This document shows positions 31,831-39,831 of a stretch of DNA of 39,831 nucleotides, in pieces (position 1 is the stretch's first letter; every line of letters starts with the position of its first letter). This DNA comes from JACDDK01 sp038198445. GTDB lineage: Bacteria; Actinomycetota; Rubrobacteria; Rubrobacterales; Rubrobacteraceae. Below the pieces are notes generated by a model. That model was given only the letters and a program-made list of their open reading frames with translations, was not told the origin of the DNA and did no database searches. Location: contig JBBPZZ010000163.1 in NCBI GenBank assembly GCA_038198445.1, positions 1 through 39,831 on the forward strand. The letters run 5' to 3'. The position numbers and the translations under genes are program-made.

Positions 31831-33576
31831 TTACTTCCTCCACTCGCGTGAGACGCCGACCTCTACGTCCACAGGGACTTTCTTGAGTAGGACTTCACCG
31901 GCCCGGACCATGGCAATTTTCGTGCGCCCGGAGACTTCTTCCGCTATGTTCTCGTCGCACTCGATTACGAACTCGTCGTGGATGGAGTTTATGAGGCGGG
32001 CGTCGAGGTTTTTTAGCTCTTTGCGGATGTAGATCAGGGCGAGCTTGGCGATGTCGGCGCTCGCTCCCTGTATTGGATAGTTCATCGCCTCGCGCCGTAG
32101 AGCGCCCCGGTCGTCGGAGACCGACGTGTCCCCGAATTTCCTGACCCGACCGGAGAGCGTGCGTAGCTTGCGCGTTTTGGTCGCCCGGCCCGCGGTCTCC
32201 TGCAGGAAGTGCTTTACCCCCGGATAGTTGGCGAAGTACTCATCTATGAGCTGCTTGCCCCGCTCTTCGCTGGCGCCGAGCTGGGCGGAGAGGCTCTTCG
32301 CGCCCCGTCCGTACATCAGGCCGAAGTTTATGCGCTTGGCCGCCGAGCGTTGGTCCTTCGTGACCTCTTCCATATTCACCCCGTACATCGACGACGCCGT
32401 GACCCGGTGGAGGTCGTCACCGTTCTGGAACGCCTCGACAAAGACCGGGTCCTCCGAAACTTCGGCGAGTATGCGAAGCTCTACCTGCGAGTAGTCGGCG
32501 ATGACGAGGGTGTTGCCCTGTTCTGCGACGAAGCAGCTACGGAACTCGTCCTCGTGAGGGATCTGCTGCACGTTCGGGTTGGTACAGGCCAGCCTCCCGG
32601 TCGGGACGCGGCACTGGAGGAAGCTCGCGTGGATGCGGCCGGTCTTCTCGTGGATGAAGTTCGGATAGGTCTCCAGGTACGTGCCGAGCTTCTTCTGAAG
32701 CTCCCGGTATTCGAGGAGCGCCTTCGCCGCCGGGTGATCCACCTTCAGGAGTGTCCACACTTTCGTGTCCGCCAGCTCGATGCCCAGAGACCGGAAGGCG
32801 TCCGTGACCTGCCGCGGGCTGTTCAGGTTCAACCGTGGGCCGAGTCCCTCCAATGGCAGCACGCCGTCCGGCTCCGGGAAGTACGACTCCAGATGCTCCG
32901 CCGCCCGGTCCCGCCGCTCGCGGACGATCTTCTCCAGTTCCTTCCACTTCTCCACGTCGAGCTTGATGCCGGCAAGCTCCATCTCCGCTATCGTCCCGAC
33001 CGCCCCGAACTCTATCTTCGAGACGGTGCCGAGCTTCTCTTCCACCAGTTGCGCGGCGAGCTTCTCGCGCAGGGGCAAGAGTATCTCCGCGTCGCGGGCG
33101 GCGTATTCGATCTGGCGCCCGGACAACTTGCCCGACCAATCGTCCCGCCGCGCGCTCTTGTCCACCTCCTTATCCAGATACCGCTCTGTCACGGCCTCCA
33201 GGGAGTAGGACTTGCCTTTCTGATCCCCGCCGTCCAGAAGCTGCGCCGCGAGCATCGTGTCGAAGATGGGGGAGAGCGCTATCCCGTGCTCGGCCCACAG
33301 GAAGGCGTAGTCGAACTTGGCGTTTTGCATGATCTTGACCGGGCCATCTTCCAAGACTTCCTTGAGAGGCGAAAGGTCTTCCACCTCGAAGACGTCTATG
33401 ATGAAGGTCTCGCCCGGCGTGGCGAGCTGGAGCAGCCGCATCCGGCCGTCGCGGGGATTCAGGGCCGTCGTCTCGGTGTCGAGGCCGATGGTTTCGGCTT
33501 CCTTCAGGGTCTCGGCGACGGCTGAGAGTTCATCCGAATCGGTGATGAGTCGACGGCCAACCGTGCGTTCCTCCAC
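31831..33576 (-). CDS. Family A DNA polymerase with 3'-5' exonuclease, no 5'-nuclease
   Basis: The 581-residue protein resembles the C-terminal two thirds of PolI. Residues 8-190 form the DnaQ-like exonuclease with all motifs: Asp33 and Glu35 in LDTETTALN, MQNAKFDYAFLW, and the YAARDAEILLPL ending. The polymerase domain follows with motif A (VIADYSQVELRILAEVS), motif B (KRINFGLMYGRGAKSLS) and motif C (NSIHDEFVIECDE). Both activities should therefore be intact. No 5'-nuclease domain or coding room for one is present. Such bifunctional exonuclease/polymerases occur beside a full PolA in many actinobacteria and are presumed to act in repair. GTG 33576 lies six bases after a TAGAAT -10-like hexamer, which suggests a leaderless transcript. 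It leads an operon with the two hypothetical genes. Confidence 0.92.
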   Translation of the reverse strand: MEERTVGRRLITDSDELSAVAETLKEAETIGLDTETTALNPRDGRMRLLQLATPGETFIIDVFEVEDLSPLKEVLEDGPVKIMQNAKFDYAFLWAEHGIALSPIFDTMLAAQLLDGGDQKGKSYSLEAVTERYLDKEVDKSARRDDWSGKLSGRQIEYAARDAEILLPLREKLAAQLVEEKLGTVSKIEFGAVGTIAEMELAGIKLDVEKWKELEKIVRERRDRAAEHLESYFPEPDGVLPLEGLGPRLNLNSPRQVTDAFRSLGIELADTKVWTLLKVDHPAAKALLEYRELQKKLGTYLETYPNFIHEKTGRIHASFLQCRVPTGRLACTNPNVQQIPHEDEFRSCFVAEQGNTLVIADYSQVELRILAEVSEDPVFVEAFQNGDDLHRVTASSMYGVNMEEVTKDQRSAAKRINFGLMYGRGAKSLSAQLGASEERGKQLIDEYFANYPGVKHFLQETAGRATKTRKLRTLSGRVRKFGDTSVSDDRGALRREAMNYPIQGASADIAKLALIYIRKELKNLDARLINSIHDEFVIECDENIAEEVSGRTKIAMVRAGEVLLKKVPVDVEVGVSREWRK

Positions 33577-33582
33577 GCCCCG

Positions 33583-33588
33583 ATTCTA
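33583..33588 (-). promoter_or_regulatory. -10-like TAGAAT for a leaderless DNA polymerase transcript
   Basis: TAGAAT on the minus strand ends six bases before GTG 33576, and no Shine-Dalgarno sequence fits between them. Leaderless mRNAs with this layout are common in actinobacteria. Confidence 0.5.
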
Positions 33589-33669
33589 GCAGCAGACGGT
33601 GAATGTAGCGGGCGTGGCGGATGAGAGTTATTACACGGTGTTTCGCCGGTTAGGATAAACTCAGGGTGT

Positions 33670-34779
33670 ATGGGCGGATCTTTCAAAATAGGCCGGGCGG
33701 CGGGCATAGAGGTAAAGGTCCACTGGACTTTCCTGCTGCTGCTGGCGTACTTCGCCTACGCGGGATACCAGCGCACGGGGAGCGCGTCGAGCGCGCTCGT
33801 CACGACGATAATCATAGTGGCGCTATTTGTCTGCGTGCTGTTGCACGAGTTCGGACACTCGCTCGTCGCGCAGCGGCTCGGTATCGAGATACAGGACATA
33901 ACCCTGCTGCCGCTCGGCGGCCTCGCCCGCATGAAGACGCTCCCCGAGAAACCGTGGGACGAGGTGAAGATAGCCGTCGCGGGACCGCTCGTGAACGTAG
34001 TGCTCGCCCCGATCTTTCTCGCCGTCGCGCTCCTGCTTGGAAGCGGCTTCCAGGTTCCGACCAGCATCCTCGAAGGCGGCGGCTCCGTCGGCCAGGTCTT
34101 CTCCTATCTGGCGATCATCAACGTAGCGCTCGTGGTCTTCAACATGATCCCCGCTTTTCCCATGGACGGTGGGCGCGTTCTGCGTGGACTCCTCGCTACC
34201 CGCCTCGGACCCGTGCGGGCGACGGACATCTCCTCGTCGGTCGGGCAGGCCTTCGCCGTGCTGTTCTTCATCTTCGGGATATTCAACGGCAACCCCATCC
34301 TCGCCCTCATCGCCGTATTCATCTTCTTCGGGGCGAACGGCGAGGCCCAGATGGTGCGCCAGCGCGAGATGATGCGCGGGCTCGCCGTCTCGGACGTGAT
34401 GGGTACCCGCCGCCGCACCGAAACCGTCACTCCATACCACACCTTCGGCCAGGTCCTGGATATTGTCATCCACGGCTACCAGGAGGACTTCCCGGTGGTG
34501 GACGAAGACGGACGGCTCGTCGGCCTCATCACGCGCAACGAGATCATGGCCGCCGCCCATTCTCCGCAGAAGTACCTGAACGTCCGCGACCTGATGAAGA
34601 CCGACTTCCCAACCATCTCCCCGGAAGCCGACCTCTTCGCCGACGGCAACCGCCTGCTCCAGGAGAGCGGTCTCCGGGCTATCCCCGTCGTGCAAAACGG
34701 CGATCTCGTCGGGCTGCTGACCCTGGACGACATCGGACAGGCCGCCCTCTTGCGCGACATCCGCCGGCAGAAGTATTAG
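33670..34779 (+). CDS. Site-2 protease family (M50) zinc metalloprotease with CBS domains
   Basis: The 369-residue protein has a membrane-embedded M50 core. HEFGH at residues 59-63 in LLHEFGHSLVAQRL supplies two zinc ligands and the catalytic Glu. NMIPAFPMDGGRVLRGLLA supplies the third ligand Asp in the typical N-x-x-P-x-x-P-x-DGG motif. About six membrane helices are predicted. Residues 235-369 form a pair of CBS domains (VSDVMGTRRRTETVTPYHTF and VRDLMKTDFPTISPEADLFA), which may sense adenine nucleotides. This CBS-containing S2P class is widespread, with mostly unknown substrates; related proteins cleave membrane-bound regulators. The ATG follows CAGGGTGT, a weak ribosome binding site. It is divergent from the polymerase. 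Confidence 0.9.
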   Translation: MGGSFKIGRAAGIEVKVHWTFLLLLAYFAYAGYQRTGSASSALVTTIIIVALFVCVLLHEFGHSLVAQRLGIEIQDITLLPLGGLARMKTLPEKPWDEVKIAVAGPLVNVVLAPIFLAVALLLGSGFQVPTSILEGGGSVGQVFSYLAIINVALVVFNMIPAFPMDGGRVLRGLLATRLGPVRATDISSSVGQAFAVLFFIFGIFNGNPILALIAVFIFFGANGEAQMVRQREMMRGLAVSDVMGTRRRTETVTPYHTFGQVLDIVIHGYQEDFPVVDEDGRLVGLITRNEIMAAAHSPQKYLNVRDLMKTDFPTISPEADLFADGNRLLQESGLRAIPVVQNGDLVGLLTLDDIGQAALLRDIRRQKY

Positions 34780-34835
34780 GAAACTCAGGTATCGGTGGCA
34801 GCGTACTTGCGTTCGCCACCGCAGGCTCTATCCGC

Positions 34836-34841
34836 TACACT
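34836..34841 (+). promoter_or_regulatory. -10-like TACACT for a leaderless HD-domain gene
   Basis: TACACT ends nine bases before ATG 34851. The pyrimidine-rich interval TTCTGCCTT offers no ribosome binding site, which suggests a leaderless transcript. A -35 is not clear. Confidence 0.4.
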
Positions 34842-34850
34842 TTCTGCCTT

Positions 34851-35453
34851 ATGAAACGGTTGGTGGAGGAGATCGGGGCGCTGGTCGCCAGGGTTGGGAC
34901 GCATCCGGTGTGGGGACACGCCCACTGCTTGCGGGTCCACGCGCTGGCGGAGGAGATTGCGGTCTCCGAGGGCGTCTCCTACGACGCGGAGATCCTCCGT
35001 ATCGCCGCTCTCCTGCACGACGTAGGGCTCTATAAGGCTTACGCTCTGCGCGACGCCTCGGACCACGCGAAACGCTCGGCCGCCGTGGCGGAACGTATCT
35101 TGAAGGATGGAGACTTCCCGCCGCAGGCCAGCCGGGCCGTTCTCGACGCCATAGAGCACCACCCTCCAGGGACGGAGCCTGGCGTTTCGGTCGAGGCCGT
35201 GCTTCTCAAGGACGCCGTCGCGCTGGACTACCTGGGGGCGATCGGTCTCTCCCGCATACTCGCGATGGTAGGCGTCGAAGAGGACGTGCCGGATATACCG
35301 TCAGCCATCTGGCACGCCGAGAGCCTCCGGCGGCAAATACCGGGCCTCCTCACCCTGGAGAGTAGCCGCGGCATAGCACAGGAGCGTATCTTCGAGATGG
35401 ACGACTTCCTGCAGAACCTTCGCGACGCTACTCAACGACTAAAGCTCCTATAG
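34851..35453 (+). CDS. HD-domain phosphohydrolase-like protein
   Basis: The 200-residue protein has the HD metal-binding residues in order: His in VWGHAHCLRVH, the paired His-Asp in AALLHDVGLYKAYALRDASD, a second pair of His in HHPPGTEPG, and Asp in LLKDAVALDYLGAIGLSRIL. This pattern is that of the uncharacterised HD family of nucleotide or phosphate-ester hydrolases. There is no GYP motif, so it is not a c-di-GMP phosphodiesterase. The open frame extends far upstream to 33666, but that part is a shadow of the site-2 protease gene. I start at ATG 34851, where the homologous sequence begins. It starts 71 bp after the protease gene, probably from its own promoter. Confidence 0.8.
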   Translation: MKRLVEEIGALVARVGTHPVWGHAHCLRVHALAEEIAVSEGVSYDAEILRIAALLHDVGLYKAYALRDASDHAKRSAAVAERILKDGDFPPQASRAVLDAIEHHPPGTEPGVSVEAVLLKDAVALDYLGAIGLSRILAMVGVEEDVPDIPSAIWHAESLRRQIPGLLTLESSRGIAQERIFEMDDFLQNLRDATQRLKLL

Positions 35454-35457
35454 CCGG

Positions 35458-35691
35458 TCAGCGGTTCAGCGCTTGAAAGTACGTCCATAGGAAGTATCCT
35501 CCGGCGGCGAGGCTCACAAGGCCGATAATGGTCATCCTGATTCCTGCTATTACGTGGATGCCGCGCTCGGAGATCGGCCCGAGGCCGCCGCGAAGTCCTT
35601 TACCGCCGCGCAATAGGGCGTAGATGCCGAAAGCCAGAGCTACTAAACCGGTGAGGCCGAGGAACGATCCAAAGGCCAGAACGGGCGGCAA
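35458..35691 (-). CDS. Small two-helix membrane protein
   Basis: The 77-residue product has two hydrophobic segments (residues 3-25, VLAFGSFLGLTGLVALAFGI, and 46-70, IAGIRMTIIGLVSLAAGGYF) joined by a Gly- and Lys-rich loop. It starts at TTG 35691, five bases after the stop of the TPR gene, with GGAGG 12 bases upstream. It is thus the second gene of a TPR-membrane-protein operon. I do not recognise a family. It runs convergent with the HD gene, from which only four bases separate it. Confidence 0.7.
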   Translation of the reverse strand: MPPVLAFGSFLGLTGLVALAFGIYALLRGGKGLRGGLGPISERGIHVIAGIRMTIIGLVSLAAGGYFLWTYFQALNR

Positions 35692-35696
35692 TGAGG

Positions 35697-37034
35697 TTAG
35701 CTTCCTCCGGCGACCATGCGGGAGAGGAGCTTGTGGAAGCGGGGATCGGTGCGTAGGGGGGCGAACTCCAGGGCGCTCTTGAAGTGCTCCGCGTCGTTCT
35801 CGCCGGCTTCGACGGCCTTCTCGATGTAGTCGAGCGCGATGCCGTAGTCGCCCCGGCGCGCCCGGATACTGGCGAGCGCCGAGAGGGCCGGCGAGTATTC
35901 GGTGTCGGCGGCTATAGCCCGCACCAGAAGCTCCTCGGCCGTCTCCAGGTCGTCGGTGGCGTAGTAGAGGCTTGCGTAGGAGTAGAGGGTCCGGGGGTTA
36001 CCGGGGTCTTGCTTCAGCGCCTCCATGAAATGCTCCTCGGCCCGCGCGACCTCGCCCCGGCGCTCGTGAAGGAGACCGATCTCCAGGTGTGCTCCAGGGT
36101 CTTCGGGATCCAGCGCCAGAACCGCCTCGTAGGCTTCCTGCGCCCCGGCTTCGTCATCCAGGGCGAGCTTTACTTCCCCGAGGGTGTAGAGGTGACGGAT
36201 CTCATCGCGCCCCAGCGCCACGGCCTCTTCGGCGAGCGAAAGAGCTTCCTGTAAGTCCTTGCCCTGATCCAGTAGGTGAGCCGCCAACTCGTCCCGGATC
36301 TCCGGCGAGCCTGGGCAGGCTTCGAGACCGCGCCGCAAAGCTGCTTCGGCTTCGGCGAATCGTTCGTTCCGGGCGTGACAGATGCCGAGGTTCGCGTGGG
36401 CTTCCCACCAGTCGGGAGCGTACTTGATGACCCGCTCGTAATCCGCCACCGCTTCGTCGTAGCGGCCGAGCATGTCGAGGGTGTTGGCCCTGAAGGTCCG
36501 CGCCCCGCTTTTCTGCTCGGGGTCGACAGCAACTTCCATCGCGCTCTCGAAGTACTCCAGGGCGTGGACGTAATCGGCGCCGTCGAAGGCCGTGAGGCCG
36601 GCGTTGATAAGCATATCCGCGTCTTCTGGATAGCGTCCGAGCCAGCGTCCGAAAGTAGCGTGGGCGAGCGCGGGTTCTCCCATCATGCCGTAGTAACGGC
36701 CAAGCTCCACGTAGGCGTCGGGGTATTCGGAGTCGGCCTCGATGGCCCGCTCCAGGTGGTGGACGATCTTGAACGGCTCCTCGCGGCGCAGCGCGACGAG
36801 CGCGAGCCCCATCCGGGGCGCGGCCCATCCGGGGTCCAGCTCCAGGGCGTCCAGGAAGCTCGCCTCCGCCTCCTCCAGCCGTCCGAGCCCCAAAAGCGCC
36901 CTTCCAACCGCCTCGATGGCCTCCGGGCTCTCCGGCGCTGCCTCCAGCGCCTGCTCGAAGCGGGAAAGGGCCTCCTCCACCAGACCCTCCTCCGCCAACG
37001 TCTCGCCCTGCTCCAGATACTCCTCATACTCCAT
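35697..37034 (-). CDS. Tetratricopeptide-repeat protein
   Basis: The 445-residue protein consists almost wholly of TPR hairpins, about 11-12 in number. Examples are GLVEEALSRFEQALEAAPES, RLEEAEASFLDALELDPGWA, RYDEAVADYERVIKYAPDWW and VARAEEHFMEALKQDPGNP. There is no signal peptide or other domain, and it probably acts as a cytoplasmic scaffold. The open frame extends upstream to 37739, but that part overlaps the divergent thioesterase gene and has no TPR character. I start at ATG 37034, directly before the first repeat. A -10-like TTTAAT (37042-37047) ends seven bases before it, and no ribosome binding site is seen, suggesting a leaderless transcript. Confidence 0.88.
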   Translation of the reverse strand: MEYEEYLEQGETLAEEGLVEEALSRFEQALEAAPESPEAIEAVGRALLGLGRLEEAEASFLDALELDPGWAAPRMGLALVALRREEPFKIVHHLERAIEADSEYPDAYVELGRYYGMMGEPALAHATFGRWLGRYPEDADMLINAGLTAFDGADYVHALEYFESAMEVAVDPEQKSGARTFRANTLDMLGRYDEAVADYERVIKYAPDWWEAHANLGICHARNERFAEAEAALRRGLEACPGSPEIRDELAAHLLDQGKDLQEALSLAEEAVALGRDEIRHLYTLGEVKLALDDEAGAQEAYEAVLALDPEDPGAHLEIGLLHERRGEVARAEEHFMEALKQDPGNPRTLYSYASLYYATDDLETAEELLVRAIAADTEYSPALSALASIRARRGDYGIALDYIEKAVEAGENDAEHFKSALEFAPLRTDPRFHKLLSRMVAGGS

Positions 37035-37041
37035 GAGCTGA

Positions 37042-37047
37042 ATTAAA
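37042..37047 (-). promoter_or_regulatory. -10-like TTTAAT for the leaderless TPR transcript
   Basis: TTTAAT on the minus strand ends seven bases before ATG 37034. It forms a compact divergent promoter region with the thioesterase gene, whose own -10 may be GATAAT (37065-37070) or TACAAT (37074-37079). Confidence 0.45.
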
Positions 37048-37118
37048 CCAGATGACGGGCGGCGATAATGTGTACAATTTTCCTCGGAGAAAACACGATC
37101 CGAGCGAGGGAGGAACCC

Positions 37119-37589
37119 TTGAAGAACCCTCCGGTAATGGAGCGGCTGGAGATCCGTTACAAGGACTTGGACCCCTACGGACACGTCAACAACGCCGTCT
37201 ATCTGGAGTACTTCGAATCCATCCGTCTCGCGTACTGGCGCGCGCTCGCCGACGCCATCGGGGCTGACCTCGAAGCGGGCGACATACCCGGTGCGCGGTA
37301 CGTGATCGCCGAGACGAACGTGCGTTTTAGGAACCCGATCTTCCTCGACGACTCTCTCCACGGCGCGGCCAGCATCCGTTCCATCGGCAACCGTTCTTAC
37401 GTCATGGACTTCGAGTTGCGTACCGGAGAGACGTTCGAGGAAGGGACGCTCGCCGCCGAAGGCTTCGCCGCCCACGTCTTCTTCGATCCGGCAACGGATC
37501 AGGTAACGCCTCGTCCCGGCTGGTTCCTGACGACGGTAGCCGTTCTGGAGAACCGTCCCGAGGACTCTTTCATCCTGGGAGGCCGATAA
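37119..37589 (+). CDS. Hotdog-fold acyl-CoA thioesterase
   Basis: The 156-residue 4HBT-type protein shows MERLEIRYKDLDPYGHVNN, then AVYLEYFESIRLAYWRALAD. The Asp-x-x-Gly-His-Val-Asn-Asn segment is the active-site signature of the 4-hydroxybenzoyl-CoA thioesterase group. The later YVIAETNVRFRNPIFLDD and RSYVMDFELRTGETFEEG are the central hotdog strands. I start at TTG 37119, six bases after GGGAGGA, rather than at the longer GTG-started frame at 37068, because the extra residues lie over the promoter. It probably hydrolyses acyl-CoA esters; the chain length cannot be told. It is divergent from the TPR gene. Confidence 0.88.
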   Translation: MKNPPVMERLEIRYKDLDPYGHVNNAVYLEYFESIRLAYWRALADAIGADLEAGDIPGARYVIAETNVRFRNPIFLDDSLHGAASIRSIGNRSYVMDFELRTGETFEEGTLAAEGFAAHVFFDPATDQVTPRPGWFLTTVAVLENRPEDSFILGGR

Positions 37590-37679
37590 ACCAAATGTCT
37601 TCTCCTGCCGCACCTTAGCCGAGTCGAACGATGTTCCAGGCATGGGACCCGTTCTCTTGCAACCAAGAATCGCGCCGGG

Positions 37680-37695
37680 CGGATGAATACATCCG
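37680..37695. terminator. Small perfect hairpin after the thioesterase gene
   Basis: CGGATG-AATA-CATCCG forms a six-bp stem with a four-base loop, followed by ATATTTG. It is a weak terminator candidate for the thioesterase gene. The same intergenic stretch (37590-37845) carries a 10-bp tandem duplication, AGATCCTCTG twice, at 37708-37727. Confidence 0.35.
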
Positions 37696-37845
37696 ATATT
37701 TGAGAGCAGATCCTCTGAGATCCTCTGTTGGAGGCCCAATTATGGGTTGAGCCGGCGCTGAAAGGGTAAACTCCGGGGGCGCGACGCGACTTGAACAAGT
37801 TCCACTAACCGAGTAGAAGGACGGCCCTGTGTTGCGGAATTCGCT

Positions 37846-39831
37846 TTGAAAAAGCGCCTGCGCTCGCTCGACGCCTGGGTCGTGGCAGCGAGCCTCATGG
37901 CTCTTGTTTTGCTCGGCCCCTTACGGGAGGCCTTTGCCGCTTTGCCCGTGGTCCTATTCGCGAGCGCCCTGGTCCTGTTCGTGGCGCCTGGAATGCTACT
38001 GGCGCACTGGCTCATGAGGGACCGCTTCTCCGGAGCCGCTTTGGCGCCCATCTCGTTTGCTTTCAGTGCCGGGCTTTTCGGGCTGCTGGCCGTTCCCGCG
38101 CTGGTTCTGCACAAGACCCTGGAGCTTTACATGCAGGTGTGCGGGGCCATTCTGGCGGTATTCCTGGTGGTCGCCGTAATCCGGATCGTCCGCCTGAGCG
38201 GCGCTACCGGGGAAAGACCCGGCGTTCCCGCCGAGCCCTGGACCTGGCTGCTCTGGCTCCCTTTCCTCTCGCTTGGCGGCGTTCTAGCATTCCTATCTAG
38301 GTTAAAGGCGCCGATCCTCGACGGCGATACATGGGATTACATAGCGTGGGTGCGTGAATTCCTTACCACCGACCGGCTCGCCCTCTACGATCCGTACCTG
38401 GGGACCAGGATCTCCGAGTTCTCCAGGGTGAAGATCAACGGTTGGCTCCTCGAACAGGCGGCGCTCTCCCACCTCACCGGCATCGACCCTCTCGTGCTGG
38501 TTCTCAAGTACCTGACTCCGGCGCTCGTGATCTTGACTTTCCTGGCTTTCTACGCCCTGGCCCGCGTCCTATTCAAGAGCGCGACGGCGGCGCTTCTGGC
38601 CGGATGCCTGTATTGCCTTTTCTTCCTGGTCTTCCTCGACGTGTCGCACTGGACGTTCGGTAGCGAACTAATAAGCCGCATCGTTCAGGATAAGTTCGTC
38701 GCCCGGTACATCTTCCTGCCGGTGGCACTCTGCCTGGCAGTCGCCTTTCTCGAGGAACGGAAGTTCAGGTATCTGGCGCTTTTCGGGTTTATGTGCTGGG
38801 CGGTGGTGAGCGTACATCCCGCGGGGCTGGCGATCATCGGACTCTCGATGACCGGATTTGGCCTGGTACGCGTGATGGTAGGCTGGCGACAGCGCGAAGT
38901 CTGGACTGGAATGATGAGCCTGGGAGCGGCGCTACTCAGCATCCTCATAGTCCCCCTGGCATACGCCCTGATAACCGGGAAACAACTCTCCTCTGAACTG
39001 TACTCAGCCGACATATCCGGCACCAACCCCGTAGTCCTGGCCAACATGGTGTTCGTCCTGACGAACAAGAATATATGGGATCTCGGCAATGGCCTGTACA
39101 TGATGCACCCCGCGGTTGTCCTGAACCCGGTTGTGGCTACCGCCTATCTGTTGGGGTGTCCGTTCCTGATCTGGCGTCTGAGACGCAGTCTGGCCGCCCA
39201 GTTGCTCCTGGGTACGCTGGTCTTTACCACTATCGTGTGTTACGTACCGCAGATCGCCACCTTCGTCGGGAACAACATTATCGCCCCCGGACAGCTATGG
39301 CGCATGGCCTGGCCCATACCTCTGGCCGCCTTGCTGACGGTGGGCTGGATGGTCTGGGAGATATGTTGGTACGTCGCGAAGTTCTTGAAGAAGTTCGAGG
39401 GCGCGCAGCGTATGGCCGGGTTGGTGCCTCTGGTACTGGTGGCCGTGCTGGTAGTCGCGGCAGCCAAGCCGGCTTACGCTGGAGTTACAGGCGCGTACGC
39501 CAGGGGCGTGTATGCTCCGGAGAAGGTGCCGCTCGACCAGTACTTCCGTTTCGACCCCGTCTTCCGCTGGATGCAGCACAACATAAAGAAGCCCAGCGTA
39601 ATCATGGCGAAGGACCCCGACAACCTGGCTATCGCGGCATACTCGGCCAACGCGAACGTCGTGAGCTTCAGGGGGGATCGGCTGCTTCAGAACCTAGACG
39701 CCCTGGAGCGGCGCGTGGGTAGGAAGATCAAAGTGCCCCAAGGCGAACTGGACGTACACAAGTTCTACTCCGAGCCGCCCTCCAGGGAGTCGTACCAGAT
39801 ACTCAGGCGTCACAAAGTAGACTACGTAATG
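37846..39831 (+). CDS. Large polytopic membrane protein, GT-C glycosyltransferase-like (partial)
   Basis: The frame runs from TTG 37846 without a stop to the window end (662 residues) and is cut off there. It has about 12-13 hydrophobic helices. After helices 1-4 a loop carries DGDTWDYIAWVREFLTTDR, with an acidic Asp-x-x-x-Asp pattern, followed by LYDPYLGTRI and KINGWLLEQAALSHLTGIDP. This is the layout of the first catalytic loop in GT-C transferases of the DUF6077/PMT-like kind, which use lipid-linked sugars. The last part (FRFDPVFRWMQHNIKKPSVI) resembles the soluble C-terminal domain of such proteins. The start is uncertain because only a weak CGGAA precedes it. It may act in cell-wall or exopolysaccharide glycosylation, which is inference from fold alone. 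Confidence 0.7.
   Translation, partial: MKKRLRSLDAWVVAASLMALVLLGPLREAFAALPVVLFASALVLFVAPGMLLAHWLMRDRFSGAALAPISFAFSAGLFGLLAVPALVLHKTLELYMQVCGAILAVFLVVAVIRIVRLSGATGERPGVPAEPWTWLLWLPFLSLGGVLAFLSRLKAPILDGDTWDYIAWVREFLTTDRLALYDPYLGTRISEFSRVKINGWLLEQAALSHLTGIDPLVLVLKYLTPALVILTFLAFYALARVLFKSATAALLAGCLYCLFFLVFLDVSHWTFGSELISRIVQDKFVARYIFLPVALCLAVAFLEERKFRYLALFGFMCWAVVSVHPAGLAIIGLSMTGFGLVRVMVGWRQREVWTGMMSLGAALLSILIVPLAYALITGKQLSSELYSADISGTNPVVLANMVFVLTNKNIWDLGNGLYMMHPAVVLNPVVATAYLLGCPFLIWRLRRSLAAQLLLGTLVFTTIVCYVPQIATFVGNNIIAPGQLWRMAWPIPLAALLTVGWMVWEICWYVAKFLKKFEGAQRMAGLVPLVLVAVLVVAAAKPAYAGVTGAYARGVYAPEKVPLDQYFRFDPVFRWMQHNIKKPSVIMAKDPDNLAIAAYSANANVVSFRGDRLLQNLDALERRVGRKIKVPQGELDVHKFYSEPPSRESYQILRRHKVDYVM

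Noticed and set aside
33666..34850. Long N-terminal extension of the HD-domain frame
   Set aside because: This is the shadow of the site-2 protease gene in another frame. The Arg- and Pro-rich composition is typical of a wrong frame in GC-rich DNA.
37035..37739. N-terminal extension of the TPR frame
   Set aside because: It runs antisense across the thioesterase gene and has no TPR character. ATG 37034 precedes the first repeat directly.

Overview
High-GC, gene-dense bacterial DNA. Frequent GTG and TTG starts, many four-base stop/start overlaps, several leaderless-looking promoters, a GlgE-type alpha-glucan pathway and a 5'-nuclease-less family A DNA polymerase all point to an actinobacterium. 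A Rubrobacter-like lineage is my best guess, but that is an inference with no database support. No rRNA, tRNA or CRISPR was seen.

Region 1 (1-6400, minus strand) is a phosphate-scavenging island. It holds the start of a secreted, probably phosphodiester glycosidase-like protein, a 37-residue exported peptide, an ExeM-like extracellular nuclease, a phytase-like esterase and a PhoX-type (DUF839) phosphatase. Three transcription units are each preceded by 11-bp-periodic direct repeats of the form (A/G)TTTAAC-N4, which look like PhoP/PhoB boxes. The nuclease frame is broken just before its last catalytic motif.

Region 2 (6500-11400) has a short Gmad2-domain protein, an S9 peptidase, a small hypothetical gene, an RlpA-like secreted protein with a strong terminator, and a TolB-like propeller protein. 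CRP-like palindromes precede the Gmad2 gene and rlpA.

Region 3 (11472-12757) is an apparently intact IS3-family element with an A6G frameshift site, TG...CA ends and a 3-bp target duplication. It is followed by a membrane-anchored beta protein split into two frames and a 52-residue rubredoxin-like protein.

Region 4 (13785-28174) is the centrepiece: glgE, treS-pep2 (fusion), glgB, glgX, treZ and treY in one plus-strand operon, with overlaps at four of five junctions. GlgE, TreS/Pep2 and GlgB turn trehalose into branched alpha-glucan. GlgX, TreY and TreZ debranch glucan and release trehalose again, so the operon encodes both arms of a trehalose-glucan cycle.

Region 5 (28282-39831) has MFS and EamA transporters; a minus-strand operon of a 3'-5' exonuclease/DNA polymerase with two unknown membrane-anchored proteins; a site-2 protease with CBS domains; an HD-domain protein; a TPR protein with a small membrane protein; a hotdog thioesterase; and the start of a large GT-C-like membrane protein that runs off the window.
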